A stretch of 64,000 nucleotides of DNA from Thiodiazotropha sp040506195 (GTDB lineage: Bacteria; Pseudomonadota; Gammaproteobacteria; Chromatiales; Chromatiaceae), in assembly GCA_040506195.1 (NCBI GenBank), contig JBEVXH010000003.1:62001-126000 (forward strand), in the 5' to 3' direction. Numbering within the stretch: the stretch's first letter is position 1; each line of letters begins with the position of its first letter. The translations under genes and the position numbers were made by a program. This document shows, in pieces, positions 24,549 to 33,151 of the stretch. Under the pieces are notes generated by a model. That model did no database searches, had not been told where the DNA came from, and saw only the letters and a program-made list of their open reading frames with translations.

Positions 24549-25307
24549 TTGACTAGCAGAAAAGTTGTCTCATTTGAAAATATCAAGGTCGCCTGCAAAA
24601 ACTGCAGTCTTTCGACCCTATGCCTCCCTATGGGTCTGACCCCAGAAGACATAGAACGCCTCGACTCCATTATCAAGCGCGGCCGTCCCTATCACCGCGG
24701 CGATCATCTCTATCGCGGTGGGGACAAGTTCCACAGCCTCCGGGTCATCACCAGTGGCTCAGTCAAAACCTATTCACCCAATGAGGATGGTGGCGAACAG
24801 GTCTTGGGATTTCACCTCCCCGGGGAACTGATTGGATTGGATGCCATCCAGGACAACAATCATAACTGCTCCGCAATCGCGCTCGAAACCACAGCGGTCT
24901 GTGAGATCCCCTTCTCTCAACTGGAATCCTTGAGTTCCATCATGCCCAGCCTGCAACACCAGATGTATCGACTGCTCAGTCGCGAGATCGGCCAGGAGAC
25001 AGAGATGCTCACTCTACTGGGCAAAAAGAGCGCCGAGGAGCGGCTCGCCACCTTTCTACTCAGCTTTTCCGAACGTTTCAAACAGCGCGGATTCTCAGCC
25101 AGTGATTTCTTTCTCAGCATGTCGCGCCACGAAATCGGCAACTACCTGGGACTCGCGGTAGAGACCGTCAGCCGCTTGTTCACCCGCTTCCAGGACGAGC
25201 AGCTGCTGCATGTCGAGAGAAAGCACGTTCAATTGCTGGATATTCCCCGGCTTTATGAAATCGTTCAGGGTACGGACAGGACAAAATCGAGTCAGTCGCG
25301 AATCTAG
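24549..25307 (+). CDS. fnr: FNR-type oxygen-sensing transcription regulator
   Basis: 252 residues from a TTG start preceded by GGAGCGG. Cluster ligands C16, C19, C25 (ACKNCSLSTLC) and C118 (AVCEIPF) are all present, so a [4Fe-4S] oxygen sensor is expected. The cNMP-like fold spans about 40-150. The DNA helix has ETVSRLFTRFQDE, with the E-SR residues that read TTGAT. FNR would turn on anaerobic respiration, plausibly nap in this window. The TAG stop is part of CTAG directly at the edge of a repeat element (25308). Confidence 0.94.
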   Translation: MTSRKVVSFENIKVACKNCSLSTLCLPMGLTPEDIERLDSIIKRGRPYHRGDHLYRGGDKFHSLRVITSGSVKTYSPNEDGGEQVLGFHLPGELIGLDAIQDNNHNCSAIALETTAVCEIPFSQLESLSSIMPSLQHQMYRLLSREIGQETEMLTLLGKKSAEERLATFLLSFSERFKQRGFSASDFFLSMSRHEIGNYLGLAVETVSRLFTRFQDEQLLHVERKHVQLLDIPRLYEIVQGTDRTKSSQSRI

Positions 25308-25457
25308 GGCTTGTAAGCGCAATAGGCCCTGCCAGGACTTTTTCGTCCGGCAAGAAAAATGGGGTTGGGTGAATGATAACGCCACGTGACGGAATAACAG
25401 CCCGAGCCCTTCGGATTGCGCCTGATAAAGCGCCCATTTGATGAGTGTTTGCAGGCC
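25308..25457. repeat. CTAG-flanked small element, copy A (150 bp)
   Basis: Flanked by CTAG on both sides (25304-25307 and 25458-25461). Its left end (GGCTTGTAAGCGC) and right end (reverse complement GGCCTGCAAACAC) are variants of the family terminus GGCCTGTTAACAC. Internal TTTTTCGTCC and GATAACGCC blocks are shared with copies B, D and G. It is inverted relative to copy G. It fills the whole gap between convergent fnr and dnaQ, whose TAG stops are the two flanking CTAG sites. Confidence 0.75.
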
Positions 25458-26159
25458 CTAGTGTTTCTTTAACCAGATACAGGCCTCACCCATGGCTTTC
25501 AGTTGCTGCTCATGGGCCGCGAGTTCCTGCTGATCAGCGTGAACCACCTTCAGTTTTGGCCTGTTCGAAGGCAGACGCTGAATGCTATCTACAGAATCAT
25601 CACCAAACTCATCGTTGGCAACTCCGTCCAAAATCAGCGAAGCCTGCCCACCGGTCATCATCAGGTAGACATCGGCCAGAATCTCGGCATCCAGGAGCGC
25701 TCCATGCAATTCCCTGTGTGAATTATCGATATCGTATCGCTTACAGAGTGCATCGAGGCTGTTTCTTTGACCCGGGTGCATCTTTTTCGCCATCACCAGG
25801 GTGTCAGTAACCGCGCACAAACTATCGATTCGCGCAGCACTCTCCATGAGGTGAAATTCATGATCGAGAAAACCGACATCGAATGGAGCGTTGTGAATGA
25901 TCAGCTCCGCTCCACTCACGTACTCGATGAAATCCTGAGCAACATCCCCGAATTTCGGTTTCTCTTGGAGAAATTCGTTGGTGATGCCATGCACCTCTAC
26001 GGCAGCGGCATCGATCTCCCGTTCTGGTTGCAAATATTGATGGAAGTTATTCCCGGTCAATCGACGATCAACCATCTCCACACAGCCGATTTCGATAATT
26101 TTGTGGCCATGCTCCGGTTCCAATCCTGTGGTTTCCGTATCCAGTACGATCTGTCGCAT
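25458..26159 (-). CDS. dnaQ: DNA polymerase III epsilon subunit (3'-5' proofreading exonuclease)
   Basis: 233 residues from the ATG at 26159 (MRQIVLDTETTGLEPEHGHKIIEIG), the natural family start; an open extension upstream runs into a repeat element and is not native. DEDDh exonuclease residues: Asp and Glu of LDTETTG, Asp of HNAPFDVGFLDHE, and HGALLDAEILADVY. The C-terminus has the alpha-subunit binding region. Repeat elements lie 11 bp upstream of the start and directly at the TAG stop. Confidence 0.96.
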   Translation of the reverse strand: MRQIVLDTETTGLEPEHGHKIIEIGCVEMVDRRLTGNNFHQYLQPEREIDAAAVEVHGITNEFLQEKPKFGDVAQDFIEYVSGAELIIHNAPFDVGFLDHEFHLMESAARIDSLCAVTDTLVMAKKMHPGQRNSLDALCKRYDIDNSHRELHGALLDAEILADVYLMMTGGQASLILDGVANDEFGDDSVDSIQRLPSNRPKLKVVHADQQELAAHEQQLKAMGEACIWLKKH

Positions 26160-26170
26160 CAGTTCACTAT

Positions 26171-26460
26171 GGCCTGTCGATATTAATCCGATCGGCTCTG
26201 CTGGGACTATTTTTTTGCCCAGCAAGGCAGAATGAGCGATGTGTAGTCATTCTACATGAGCGAATGATAACGCCGCTGGGCGGAAGAATAGCCCCAGCCC
26301 TGTGGGTTACGCCTGAAAAAGCGCCACTCGGCGTTACTCGTCGTTCATTTGGAACCACCAAACTTCTCTCCTCGCGCCCCGAAGGAAGTGCCCTTGGGGT
26401 GCGCCTTGATTGGCGCTTTTTCAGACGCAACAGAGCCGACCGGATTAGTGTCGACAGGCC
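26171..26460. repeat. CTAG-flanked small element, copy B (290 bp)
   Basis: Left terminus GGCCTGTCGATATTAATCC and right terminus (reverse complement GGCCTGTCGACACTAATCC) form imperfect terminal repeats. Right flank CTAG at 26461-26464 holds the rnhA stop; left flank is CTAT. It contains one copy of the CCCGAAGGAAGTGCCCTTGG block found in tandem in copy G and the TGTAGTCATTCTACA dyad shared with G. It is inverted relative to G. It occupies the dnaQ 5' region, so dnaQ expression may start inside it. Confidence 0.8.
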
Positions 26461-26913
26461 CTAGGACCTGTCGGCCGGCCCTAACTCCTCGATACCCCGG
26501 TTAGCCAATTCATCCGCCAGTTCATTCTCGGTATGGCCCGAGTGACCTTTGACCCAGGCCCACTCTACCTGATGATTGTTGACTTCTGTATCCAACACTT
26601 GCCACAGGTCGGCATTCTTGACCGGTCTTTTCGCTGCCGTTCTCCAGCCATTCCGTTTCCAATTGTAAATCCACTGGGTGATTCCGTTTTTCACGTATTG
26701 GGAATCCGTGGTCACTTTCACCCGACTCCTTTTCGTCAGACTCTGCAGGCCACGGATGACCGCCATCAGTTCCATACGGTTGTTGGTGGTCTCATGTTCA
26801 CCGCCGAAAAGCTGCTTTTCATGTCGACCATAGCGTAAGACCACCCCCCAACCACCGGGACCGGGATTCCCGCGACAGGCGCCATCGCTATATAGTTCTA
26901 CAACTTGAGTCAT
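26461..26913 (-). CDS. rnhA: Ribonuclease HI
   Basis: 150 residues. Catalytic residues: Asp in ELYSDGACRGNPGPGGWG, Glu in NNRMELMAVIRGL, Asp in VTTDSQYVKNGI, and the final Asp after VKGHSGHTENELADELAN. Degrades RNA of RNA:DNA hybrids. The start overlaps the methyltransferase stop (ATGA). The TAG stop is again in CTAG at the edge of element B. Confidence 0.97.
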   Translation of the reverse strand: MTQVVELYSDGACRGNPGPGGWGVVLRYGRHEKQLFGGEHETTNNRMELMAVIRGLQSLTKRSRVKVTTDSQYVKNGITQWIYNWKRNGWRTAAKRPVKNADLWQVLDTEVNNHQVEWAWVKGHSGHTENELADELANRGIEELGPADRS

Positions 26914-27671
26914 TCAATTTTTCTCATCGTCGGTTCTGCGGCAGTCGGCAAGACCCGCTTTTTCACCCGCCATTTCGACCGTAGTGGAGTCATCGTGACC
27001 TCCCGCTTGACCGCGAGTATGACATAGACACCACCAAACAGTGGATAGATCCTTTCACCCAATCGTTCCATAAAGGCCAGTCTCTGCATGATGGGTGAGT
27101 TGGAGACCGGGGGACGGAAATGAAGATAGACCACCTCTTCCAATTCAAAGCCGAGCAATGAGAACCAATCCTGGATCCGCTTTCCGCTGAAGAAGTGCCC
27201 ACACCAGGGAATCGTGGCAGACCTGAGACGCAGCAGACGCCACAATCCCCATTGACTCCATGGATTGAACCCACAGAGCAATACCTTGCCCTCGGGGATC
27301 AATACCCGTTCAACCTCACGCAACACCTGATGGGGATCGGCCGTAAAATCGAGGGTGTGTGGCAATACCATCCCGTCTACACTGTCACTGGCCAGAGGCA
27401 GGTGATGGCTGTCGGCTTGCAGATCGATGCCTGTACAATCATCTCCGCTGCCCATGACCACCCGGTTCCGCGCCGGGCTCATCCTCAGAAAATCCTGGTT
27501 CCTGCAGGGGAGCCCGAGCTGAACCACATGATAGCCGAACAGCGTGGCAATCCTGGGATCCAGGCATTCCGCCTCCTGCTCGGCCAACAGCTTGCCCAAG
27601 TCACTCTCAAACCATGTTTGTAGCTGTTTCTGACGACAAGATCCCAAATTCAACAGCTTATTTTCACTCAT
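26910..27671 (-). CDS. SAM-dependent methyltransferase (YafS-like)
   Basis: 253 residues of a class I methyltransferase, with a weak motif I region (RNRVVMGSGDDCTGIDLQADSHHLPLASDSVDGMVLPHTLDF) and the typical EVERVLIPEGKVLLCGFNPWS. Position next to rnhA-dnaQ and facing mltD is the same as yafS in enterobacteria. Substrate unknown. The C-terminal 30 residues are basic and divergent. Confidence 0.85.
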   Translation of the reverse strand: MSENKLLNLGSCRQKQLQTWFESDLGKLLAEQEAECLDPRIATLFGYHVVQLGLPCRNQDFLRMSPARNRVVMGSGDDCTGIDLQADSHHLPLASDSVDGMVLPHTLDFTADPHQVLREVERVLIPEGKVLLCGFNPWSQWGLWRLLRLRSATIPWCGHFFSGKRIQDWFSLLGFELEEVVYLHFRPPVSNSPIMQRLAFMERLGERIYPLFGGVYVILAVKREVTMTPLRSKWRVKKRVLPTAAEPTMRKIE

Positions 27672-27859
27672 ATATCAAGGTATCGACTTTACCACCGACA
27701 TAACTGTCAGGTAATCTGTGCAGCTCAGTACGCCTCACACGAGGTCTCAGGTTATCAGGCGGTATGCCCGAGTACAGAACCACGGGATACCGCGCAATTT
27801 GGAGTACCGGCCATGGAAATGATACGCGGCTCTGAAACTATTTTCCTCCCATATAGAGT

Positions 27860-29545
27860 ATGTCCACAACAAGCCTTAAAAAATCGATGCCGTTTTTCAA
27901 GTCTTCTCTGCGCATCATGAATCTATTCGCCACCTGCCTACTTGCTGCCTGTCAAAGCCTGCCCAATGGGGAGGCGACGAGCGCATTACAGCAGGTCCCC
28001 CTCTCTCCGGCTACTACGCAAGTATTGCAAACCCACCCGAGCGCAGATGAGAGCGCCATGACTGCCGATGAGCTGCCGGAAATCGCCGAGGAGCTGCAGG
28101 CCGCCGTCACGGAATTGACGCCAGCAGAAAAACCTGTCGATCTATGGAGCCGGATGTTGGATGGTTATCGATTGACCTTTCCCCATAATCCCCGCATCGA
28201 CCGTGAATTGAACTGGTACAAAAAGCATCCGGGTTATATTCAACGCATTCAGGAGCGTTCACAACCCTATCTCCATTTCATATTGCAGGAGATCGAGAAA
28301 AGGGGCATCCCCAGTGAAATCGCCTTGCTTCCCGCCGTCGAGAGCGCCTTTCGGCCGTTTGCCTATTCACCGGGGCGCGCTGCCGGTATGTGGCAGTTTA
28401 TCCCATCCACCGGTCGGTATTACGGGTTGAAACAGAACTGGTGGTATGACGGTCGGCGGGATATCGTGGCTTCAACCCATGCGGCACTGAACTATCTGCA
28501 GTCGCTCAGCCGTCAGTTCAATAATGACTGGGAATTGGCGCTTGCCGCCTATAACTCGGGGGCCGGCACGGTACGTAGTGCGATTCGACGCAATCAAAAG
28601 CGTGGCAAGCCAACCGATTACTGGTCACTGAAATTACCTGATGAAACCAGCGCCTATGTACCCCGCCTGCTGGCATTGGCCGAGATATTCAGGAATCCTC
28701 AGCGCTACAAAGCTACGCTGTTACCCATTGCTGATGAACCCTATTTCACCACTGTCGACATCCAGTCTCAGCTCGATCTTGCCCTGGCGGCAAAGATGGC
28801 GGATCTCTCCATTCAGGATCTCTATCTCCTCAACCCTGGCCTGAACCGATGGGCCACCGACCCAGACGGCCCTCACAGACTCAGCCTGCCACTGGACAAG
28901 GTTGAGACTTTTCTGCAAAAACTCGAGACGCTCCCCGCCGAAGATCGATTGACATGGAAACGCTACAAGATCAAGCAGGGGGATGCACTGAGTGTCATCG
29001 CCAGTAAACATGGTACGACCACTAAGGTATTGAGGCAGATAAACAAACTCAAAAGCAACAAAATCCGTGCTGGAAAGCACCTGTTGATCCCTGTCTCCAG
29101 CAAGGGCCTCAACCAATACACCTTCAGCGCCGAGCAGCGCAAGGCGGCAATCCAAAACAGATCCCGTAATGGCCGCAAACAACACTATACAGTCAAACCG
29201 GGCGATAGCCTGTGGAAAATAGCCGAGGTCCATTCCGTAAGTCATCGTAAACTCGCAGCCTGGAACGGAATGGCCCCGGGCGACCCCCTCAAGCCGGGGC
29301 AAAAACTGGTCATCTGGGTAAAAAAGGCCCCCGCTTCAGAACTCTCTCTTCTCAACCTACAGCCATCGGGCACACAGAGCAGGCTGCACTATAGAGTCAG
29401 ACGCGGTGACTCACTCTCCCGTATCGCTCAGCGCTTCAAGGTTTCTGTTGCCGATCTCAAGCGATGGAATACGCTTGGCAGCAAATATCTTCAACCTGGT
29501 CAACGACTTAAACTCTATGTGGATGTCACTGAACAGACCCTCTGA
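27860..29545 (+). CDS. mltD: Membrane-bound lytic murein transglycosylase D
   Basis: 561 residues. A lipoprotein signal with lipobox LLAAC is followed by a linker and an SLT domain (about residues 130-290; IALLPAVESAFRPFAYSPGRAAGMWQFIPSTG with the catalytic Glu in VESAF, then LALAAYNSGAGTVRSAI). Three LysM domains follow near 374-417, 442-484 and 509-553. Cleaves peptidoglycan glycan strands at the outer membrane. Divergent from the methyltransferase-rnhA-dnaQ unit, as in other gammaproteobacteria. Confidence 0.95.
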   Translation: MSTTSLKKSMPFFKSSLRIMNLFATCLLAACQSLPNGEATSALQQVPLSPATTQVLQTHPSADESAMTADELPEIAEELQAAVTELTPAEKPVDLWSRMLDGYRLTFPHNPRIDRELNWYKKHPGYIQRIQERSQPYLHFILQEIEKRGIPSEIALLPAVESAFRPFAYSPGRAAGMWQFIPSTGRYYGLKQNWWYDGRRDIVASTHAALNYLQSLSRQFNNDWELALAAYNSGAGTVRSAIRRNQKRGKPTDYWSLKLPDETSAYVPRLLALAEIFRNPQRYKATLLPIADEPYFTTVDIQSQLDLALAAKMADLSIQDLYLLNPGLNRWATDPDGPHRLSLPLDKVETFLQKLETLPAEDRLTWKRYKIKQGDALSVIASKHGTTTKVLRQINKLKSNKIRAGKHLLIPVSSKGLNQYTFSAEQRKAAIQNRSRNGRKQHYTVKPGDSLWKIAEVHSVSHRKLAAWNGMAPGDPLKPGQKLVIWVKKAPASELSLLNLQPSGTQSRLHYRVRRGDSLSRIAQRFKVSVADLKRWNTLGSKYLQPGQRLKLYVDVTEQTL

Positions 29546-29678
29546 GGCAACACGGTTGTGCAGCCGGAACGGAAGCACCAGATATGTTCACACTTGATCT
29601 GCATCAATAAAAGCGCCTAATGTATTGACAGCAGATTAGCGCTGTCAGAGTATCAGTACGCTAAGCAGTATTTACGAG

Positions 29679-29876
29679 ATGTCTCCAATGAGTGAAGAGT
29701 GCCATCTAAGAGATGGGGTCGAATTAAACCTTGTCGATGTGGAAAAGATCGCCCTTGGGCTGAAATCACTGGCAACCTATTCCATGCTTGCCTATGAACA
29801 TGATGACGATCCGGAAGAGCTGGATGAGATCGTGCAGGAAGGGCTGGATGCTATTGATCGCCTGTTTACCTGCTAG
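29679..29876 (+). CDS. Small acidic protein, unknown
   Basis: 65 residues, acidic, predicted helical (VEKIALGLKSLATYSMLAYEHDDDPEELDEIVQEGLDAIDRLF). No family recognised. The TAG stop lies in CTAG, immediately followed by an end of the small repeat element (29877), so the original C-terminus may have been changed by insertion or preserved by it. Confidence 0.55.
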   Translation: MSPMSEECHLRDGVELNLVDVEKIALGLKSLATYSMLAYEHDDDPEELDEIVQEGLDAIDRLFTC

Positions 29877-29898
29877 GGCCTGTTAACACTAATTCGGT
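29877..29898. repeat. CTAG-flanked element, end remnant C
   Basis: GGCCTGTTAACACTAATTCG directly after the CTAG at 29873-29876. Only about 20 bp match the family; no second terminus was found nearby. Either a solo-end remnant or a partly deleted copy. Confidence 0.65.
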
Positions 29899-30035
29899 CT
29901 CAACCTTTTAACCGTTGTCATCCACCACCTGATCAAGGCCGTTGCGCGCTTGTTGCGGCCAAGCTGCAGGTAGTGTTCGATATCGAGACTCCCATCTTCG
30001 CGCCGCTTCGGTTCCGCCTTAGACTCCCGATTCAT
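29889..30035 (-). CDS. Small basic protein, unknown
   Basis: 48 residues from an ATG overlapping the tautomerase stop (ATGA at 30035), ending near element remnant C. Basic, no signal, no motif recognised. Translational overlap is the main support; it could be spurious. Confidence 0.4.
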   Translation of the reverse strand: MNRESKAEPKRREDGSLDIEHYLQLGRNKRATALIRWWMTTVKRLRPN

Positions 30036-30433
30036 ATCAACTGCCTCATCTGTTGACGCGACTGCTGGGTACGTCCCGCATATCCCCAAGCATCCGCGGC
30101 CACTTCATGAATGACCACATAGCTCGCCTCGGCGAGTGGACCCACTCGATCATTCAGCATTTGATGGATCGCATTGATCATGCCGGCCTTCTCTTCAGCC
30201 GTATTAGTACCGGCGGTAATGGTGATATCCACCTGGGCGGCGCGCAGATGATCGCTGAGCGCTTCCCCTCCAATCGCCCAATTTGCAGATGGCAGCGACT
30301 GCACCATAACCGCTGTTACAGATGGGCGCTTACCCATGATCTCCTCAATCAGACGAGTCGTCATTCGCTGCAAATCCTGTTGTTGCAACAGGGGCAGCTG
30401 CCTGCCTGAAAGTGCGATTGAGATAACTGGCAT
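30032..30433 (-). CDS. Tautomerase (4-oxalocrotonate tautomerase-like) protein
   Basis: 133 residues. The N-terminus MPVISIALSG exposes Pro as the catalytic residue after Met removal. ITITAGTNTAEEKAGMINAIHQMLND and YVVIHEVAADAWGYAG are typical of the long-chain tautomerase subgroup. Substrate unknown. Divergent from the LysR-type gene at 30539, which may regulate it. Confidence 0.8.
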   Translation of the reverse strand: MPVISIALSGRQLPLLQQQDLQRMTTRLIEEIMGKRPSVTAVMVQSLPSANWAIGGEALSDHLRAAQVDITITAGTNTAEEKAGMINAIHQMLNDRVGPLAEASYVVIHEVAADAWGYAGRTQQSRQQMRQLI

Positions 30434-30538
30434 TGGTTACTCCGAAATCTGTAGTGGCGACATGATCAGATTAGCAACAGCGATAACATTAAAATAATGA
30501 CTATTTTTTAACTAACATATTTGCAATACTTATGAATT

Positions 30539-31384
30539 ATGACGCAGAATCTTGATATCGACCTGTTGCGAAGCCTGGTTGCCATTGCTGATCATGGCGG
30601 CTTTTCTCAAGCTGCGAAGCGTTTACATCGCACACAGTCAGCAATCAGTCTGCAGATGAAACGCCTTGAAGAATCGAGTGGCACTGCATTGTTTCTGAAG
30701 TCCGGCCGCCGACGTATACTGACCGAGTCTGGTGAACTACTGCTTAACTACGCACGACGTATCCTGGATTTAAATGACGAGGCTGCGTCCGTACTGCGGT
30801 CAGACCCGTTGCAAGGCCACCTGCGCTTGGGAGTCGCACAGGATTTCGCCGACCGGGGCCTGGCGGCCATCCTGGCGCAATTCACCCGCAGCCATCCGGC
30901 CGTACGCCTCGATGTTCAGATAGATACCAGTTCACGTCTGGTGGCGGCGATCCATGCTGAGCAACTCGATATGGCTGTTGCATTTCAAAGTCCCGGCGAT
31001 GAGGGCGAATGTCTGGGGCTCATTCCAATACAGTGGATTGTACCTAAACCTTTCCTTTGGCAGCCCTCTCAAGCCCTGCCCCTGGTAATGTTTGCACCCC
31101 CCTGTCTGTTCCGCTCCCGAGTGATCGGCGCACTGGATCAGGCCGGAATCCCCTGGCGGGTCACCTATACCAGCCCCAGCCTGCCTGGAATTCTCGCCGC
31201 AGTCGAGGCAGGCCTGGGAGTCACGGCAAGACTTGCCGCAAAGGGTTCTGAGAAATCACCACTGCCGGCACTCGAACCGGTGGAGCTGGCCCTCTACCGA
31301 AATTCGCTCCACAGCAGTGATGCGCTCAACGCACTCGATATCATTATCCGTGAATATTTGAAGACTGAGGATATAGTGGTTTAG
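30539..31384 (+). CDS. LysR-type transcription regulator
   Basis: 281 residues. The N-terminal helix-turn-helix reads IDLLRSLVAIADHGGFSQAAKRLHRTQSAISLQMKRLEES (residues 6-45), and an effector-binding domain follows (HLRLGVAQDFADRG onward). Divergent from the tautomerase gene with a 105 bp gap, the usual place for LysR control. Effector unknown. Confidence 0.92.
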   Translation: MTQNLDIDLLRSLVAIADHGGFSQAAKRLHRTQSAISLQMKRLEESSGTALFLKSGRRRILTESGELLLNYARRILDLNDEAASVLRSDPLQGHLRLGVAQDFADRGLAAILAQFTRSHPAVRLDVQIDTSSRLVAAIHAEQLDMAVAFQSPGDEGECLGLIPIQWIVPKPFLWQPSQALPLVMFAPPCLFRSRVIGALDQAGIPWRVTYTSPSLPGILAAVEAGLGVTARLAAKGSEKSPLPALEPVELALYRNSLHSSDALNALDIIIREYLKTEDIVV

Positions 31385-31540
31385 GCAATCCTTGTTACCT
31401 TTCATGCTCAGCCATGGAAATGTGCAGGTCTGTTAACCATGTATACTTCAGAAAGGTTTTAAGTTTTCTGATTACCCACCATTCTCAGCTATGTGCTTTA
31501 ACCTACCTCACCCTTGATCTATAGACGAAATGATGGGTGG

Positions 31541-31723
31541 TCATAAAATCACCCAAGCTGCCAAGCCAATCCAGAGCAAGCCTTTGGCAAGGAAGAACAG
31601 AAAGCTGGCAGCAGTCAAGTGTTGCAGCCAATTCGGGAGTGTTTCAAATCGTTTACGAATCGTTCGCGTTATCTGATCGCTTATCATCTCATCTCCGGGG
31701 CCACCTGATGTGCTGCTCCCCAT
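31541..31723 (-). CDS. Small membrane protein, unknown
   Basis: 60 residues (a shorter form may start at MISDQITRT). Basic N-terminal part then one hydrophobic segment (AASFLFFLAKGLLWIGLAAWVIL) at the C-terminus, like a tail-anchored small protein. No family recognised and no clear ribosome site. Confidence 0.4.
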   Translation of the reverse strand: MGSSTSGGPGDEMISDQITRTIRKRFETLPNWLQHLTAASFLFFLAKGLLWIGLAAWVIL

Positions 31724-32142
31724 TCAATAGGCGAAACACATCGCCGGCATGGTTGCACCCATTCTGCTCGATACCCATGATCGTTTCGGCCGGAATTCCA
31801 GTCGATGGCTATTTGCGTCACGAGAGAATGCGGTTCTGCCACGGAAGACCACTCAGCGATCCTTGTTGCGGTGTGGTTACTATTCTATGACTTCCTCAGC
31901 CTTGCCAAGTTTAATCAGTGGTTAGGATTCTTATAGAACAAATTCGAGATAAATGTAGGGTTGGTTAAGCGAATGTCGGATTGACCCCCGACTACATGTC
32001 TATGGCATTTCACTCAATTACGCGTCTTCTGACACACTAAAAGAGTAAGTAAAAAAACATACATCATTGTTTTTATGAAATTTATTTTACGGCACACTTC
32101 TTGACTGTGCGTATTGACAAAAAATACCATGAGGATGAAGAG
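31724..32142. other. Intergenic stretch before the ZnuA-like gene
   Basis: 419 bp in which no coding frame is convincing. AT-rich just before the ZnuA-like gene (32040-32100), where its promoter may lie. Nothing else definable. Confidence 0.4.
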
Positions 32143-32985
32143 ATGCTAAAAATAGTGCGGTTGAAGCTTACAGTCCTGGTTGTTACTTTAATTCTAATCA
32201 ATCCACTCAACGCAGCACCAAGAGTGGTTGTTTCACTGCCTGAATTACATTCCCTCGTGACTGCTTTAATGCAGGGAGCAGCTGAACCAATATTGCTGTT
32301 TCAAAGCGAGTCAGATATGGCGGGAGATTTGGATCCCTTTCAAACGAGCGGGCTGCTGAGCGCCGACCTGGTAATTTGGGTGGGATCAGGCCTGGAAAAA
32401 TCCGTCGGGTATGCCCTGGATAAATTTCCGTCAATAGCCGATCACTTTATGACACTCTCGAATACACTCCCCCTACTGCTGAAAAGGGACTATGAGGAGA
32501 TCGGCGACCAGCGACAAATCTCTCGCGATCTCCATTTCTGGAGTGATCCACGCATCGCCATTATGGCAGTCAAACAGATCACGCCGTTACTGGTGCGGAT
32601 CGACCCGGACAATACAGAGCGTTACCTGGATAATGAAATCGCACTGCTGAAAAGGATTAAAACAGTAGAGCAAGACATTTCTAAACAGTTGGCGCCAATC
32701 GGAGCTGTATCCTCGAAGATCGCGGATGCATTTGATCCCTATTTCATTAACCGCTTCGTTCGCGATATAAAACAAGACGGCAGCTCAAATATAGGCCTTC
32801 GGAAAGTATCCAACCGCTCCCTCAAGACTTGCAGACAGAGCGAGATTACGCCACCGCCCCCTGGCCCGGATCTATATTTTCAAACACTGCTCACCCGCGC
32901 CAGACATCTAGACCAGTGTGTCAATTCACATCACAGAATCAAAAACAGGGTTGAAGTACGTAACAATCGGTACCAAAGGAGCTGA
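32143..32985 (+). CDS. Degenerate ZnuA-like metal-binding protein
   Basis: 280 residues from the ATG at 32143 (GAGGATGAAGAG before it), with a signal peptide ending at PLNAAP. The order of the zinc/manganese solute-binding family is seen: LPELHSLVTALMQGAAEPILL, LLSADLVIWVGSGLEK, LHFWSDPRIAIMAVKQI and, near the end, GPDLYFQTLLTRARHLDQC. The second metal histidine (usually in HDY/PHD) is replaced in SDMAGDLDPF, the FHDAY motif reads ADAFDPYF, and about 60 residues before GPDLYF seem missing. No permease or ATPase gene is adjacent. It may bind a different ligand or be decaying. Confidence 0.65.
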   Translation: MLKIVRLKLTVLVVTLILINPLNAAPRVVVSLPELHSLVTALMQGAAEPILLFQSESDMAGDLDPFQTSGLLSADLVIWVGSGLEKSVGYALDKFPSIADHFMTLSNTLPLLLKRDYEEIGDQRQISRDLHFWSDPRIAIMAVKQITPLLVRIDPDNTERYLDNEIALLKRIKTVEQDISKQLAPIGAVSSKIADAFDPYFINRFVRDIKQDGSSNIGLRKVSNRSLKTCRQSEITPPPPGPDLYFQTLLTRARHLDQCVNSHHRIKNRVEVRNNRYQRS

Positions 32986-33151
32986 TGAGGCGGGACCACA
33001 CACCCGTCGATTACACATCATGCAGAGCCATGGGATGGGGCAGGTAAATCACAAAAGCGGCTGAAAAGTTTCGACTGTTGAGGTGTTGGCGGCTGGGTTC
33101 GTTTTGCTCACGCCGGTTTGATTTTTCATTTCCCATAGACTGCGTGAACAG

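Noticed and set aside
26160..26225. 22-residue N-terminal extension of DnaQ
   Set aside because: It comes from the repeat element upstream; the family start MRQIVLDTETTG is at 26159.
31424..31440. Sequence AGGTCTGTTAACCATG resembling an element end
   Set aside because: Only about 10 bp match, with no CTAG and no internal family sequence; likely chance.
31749..31925. Short plus-strand frame that might be a gene remnant
   Set aside because: Composition is not convincing and no family is recognised.
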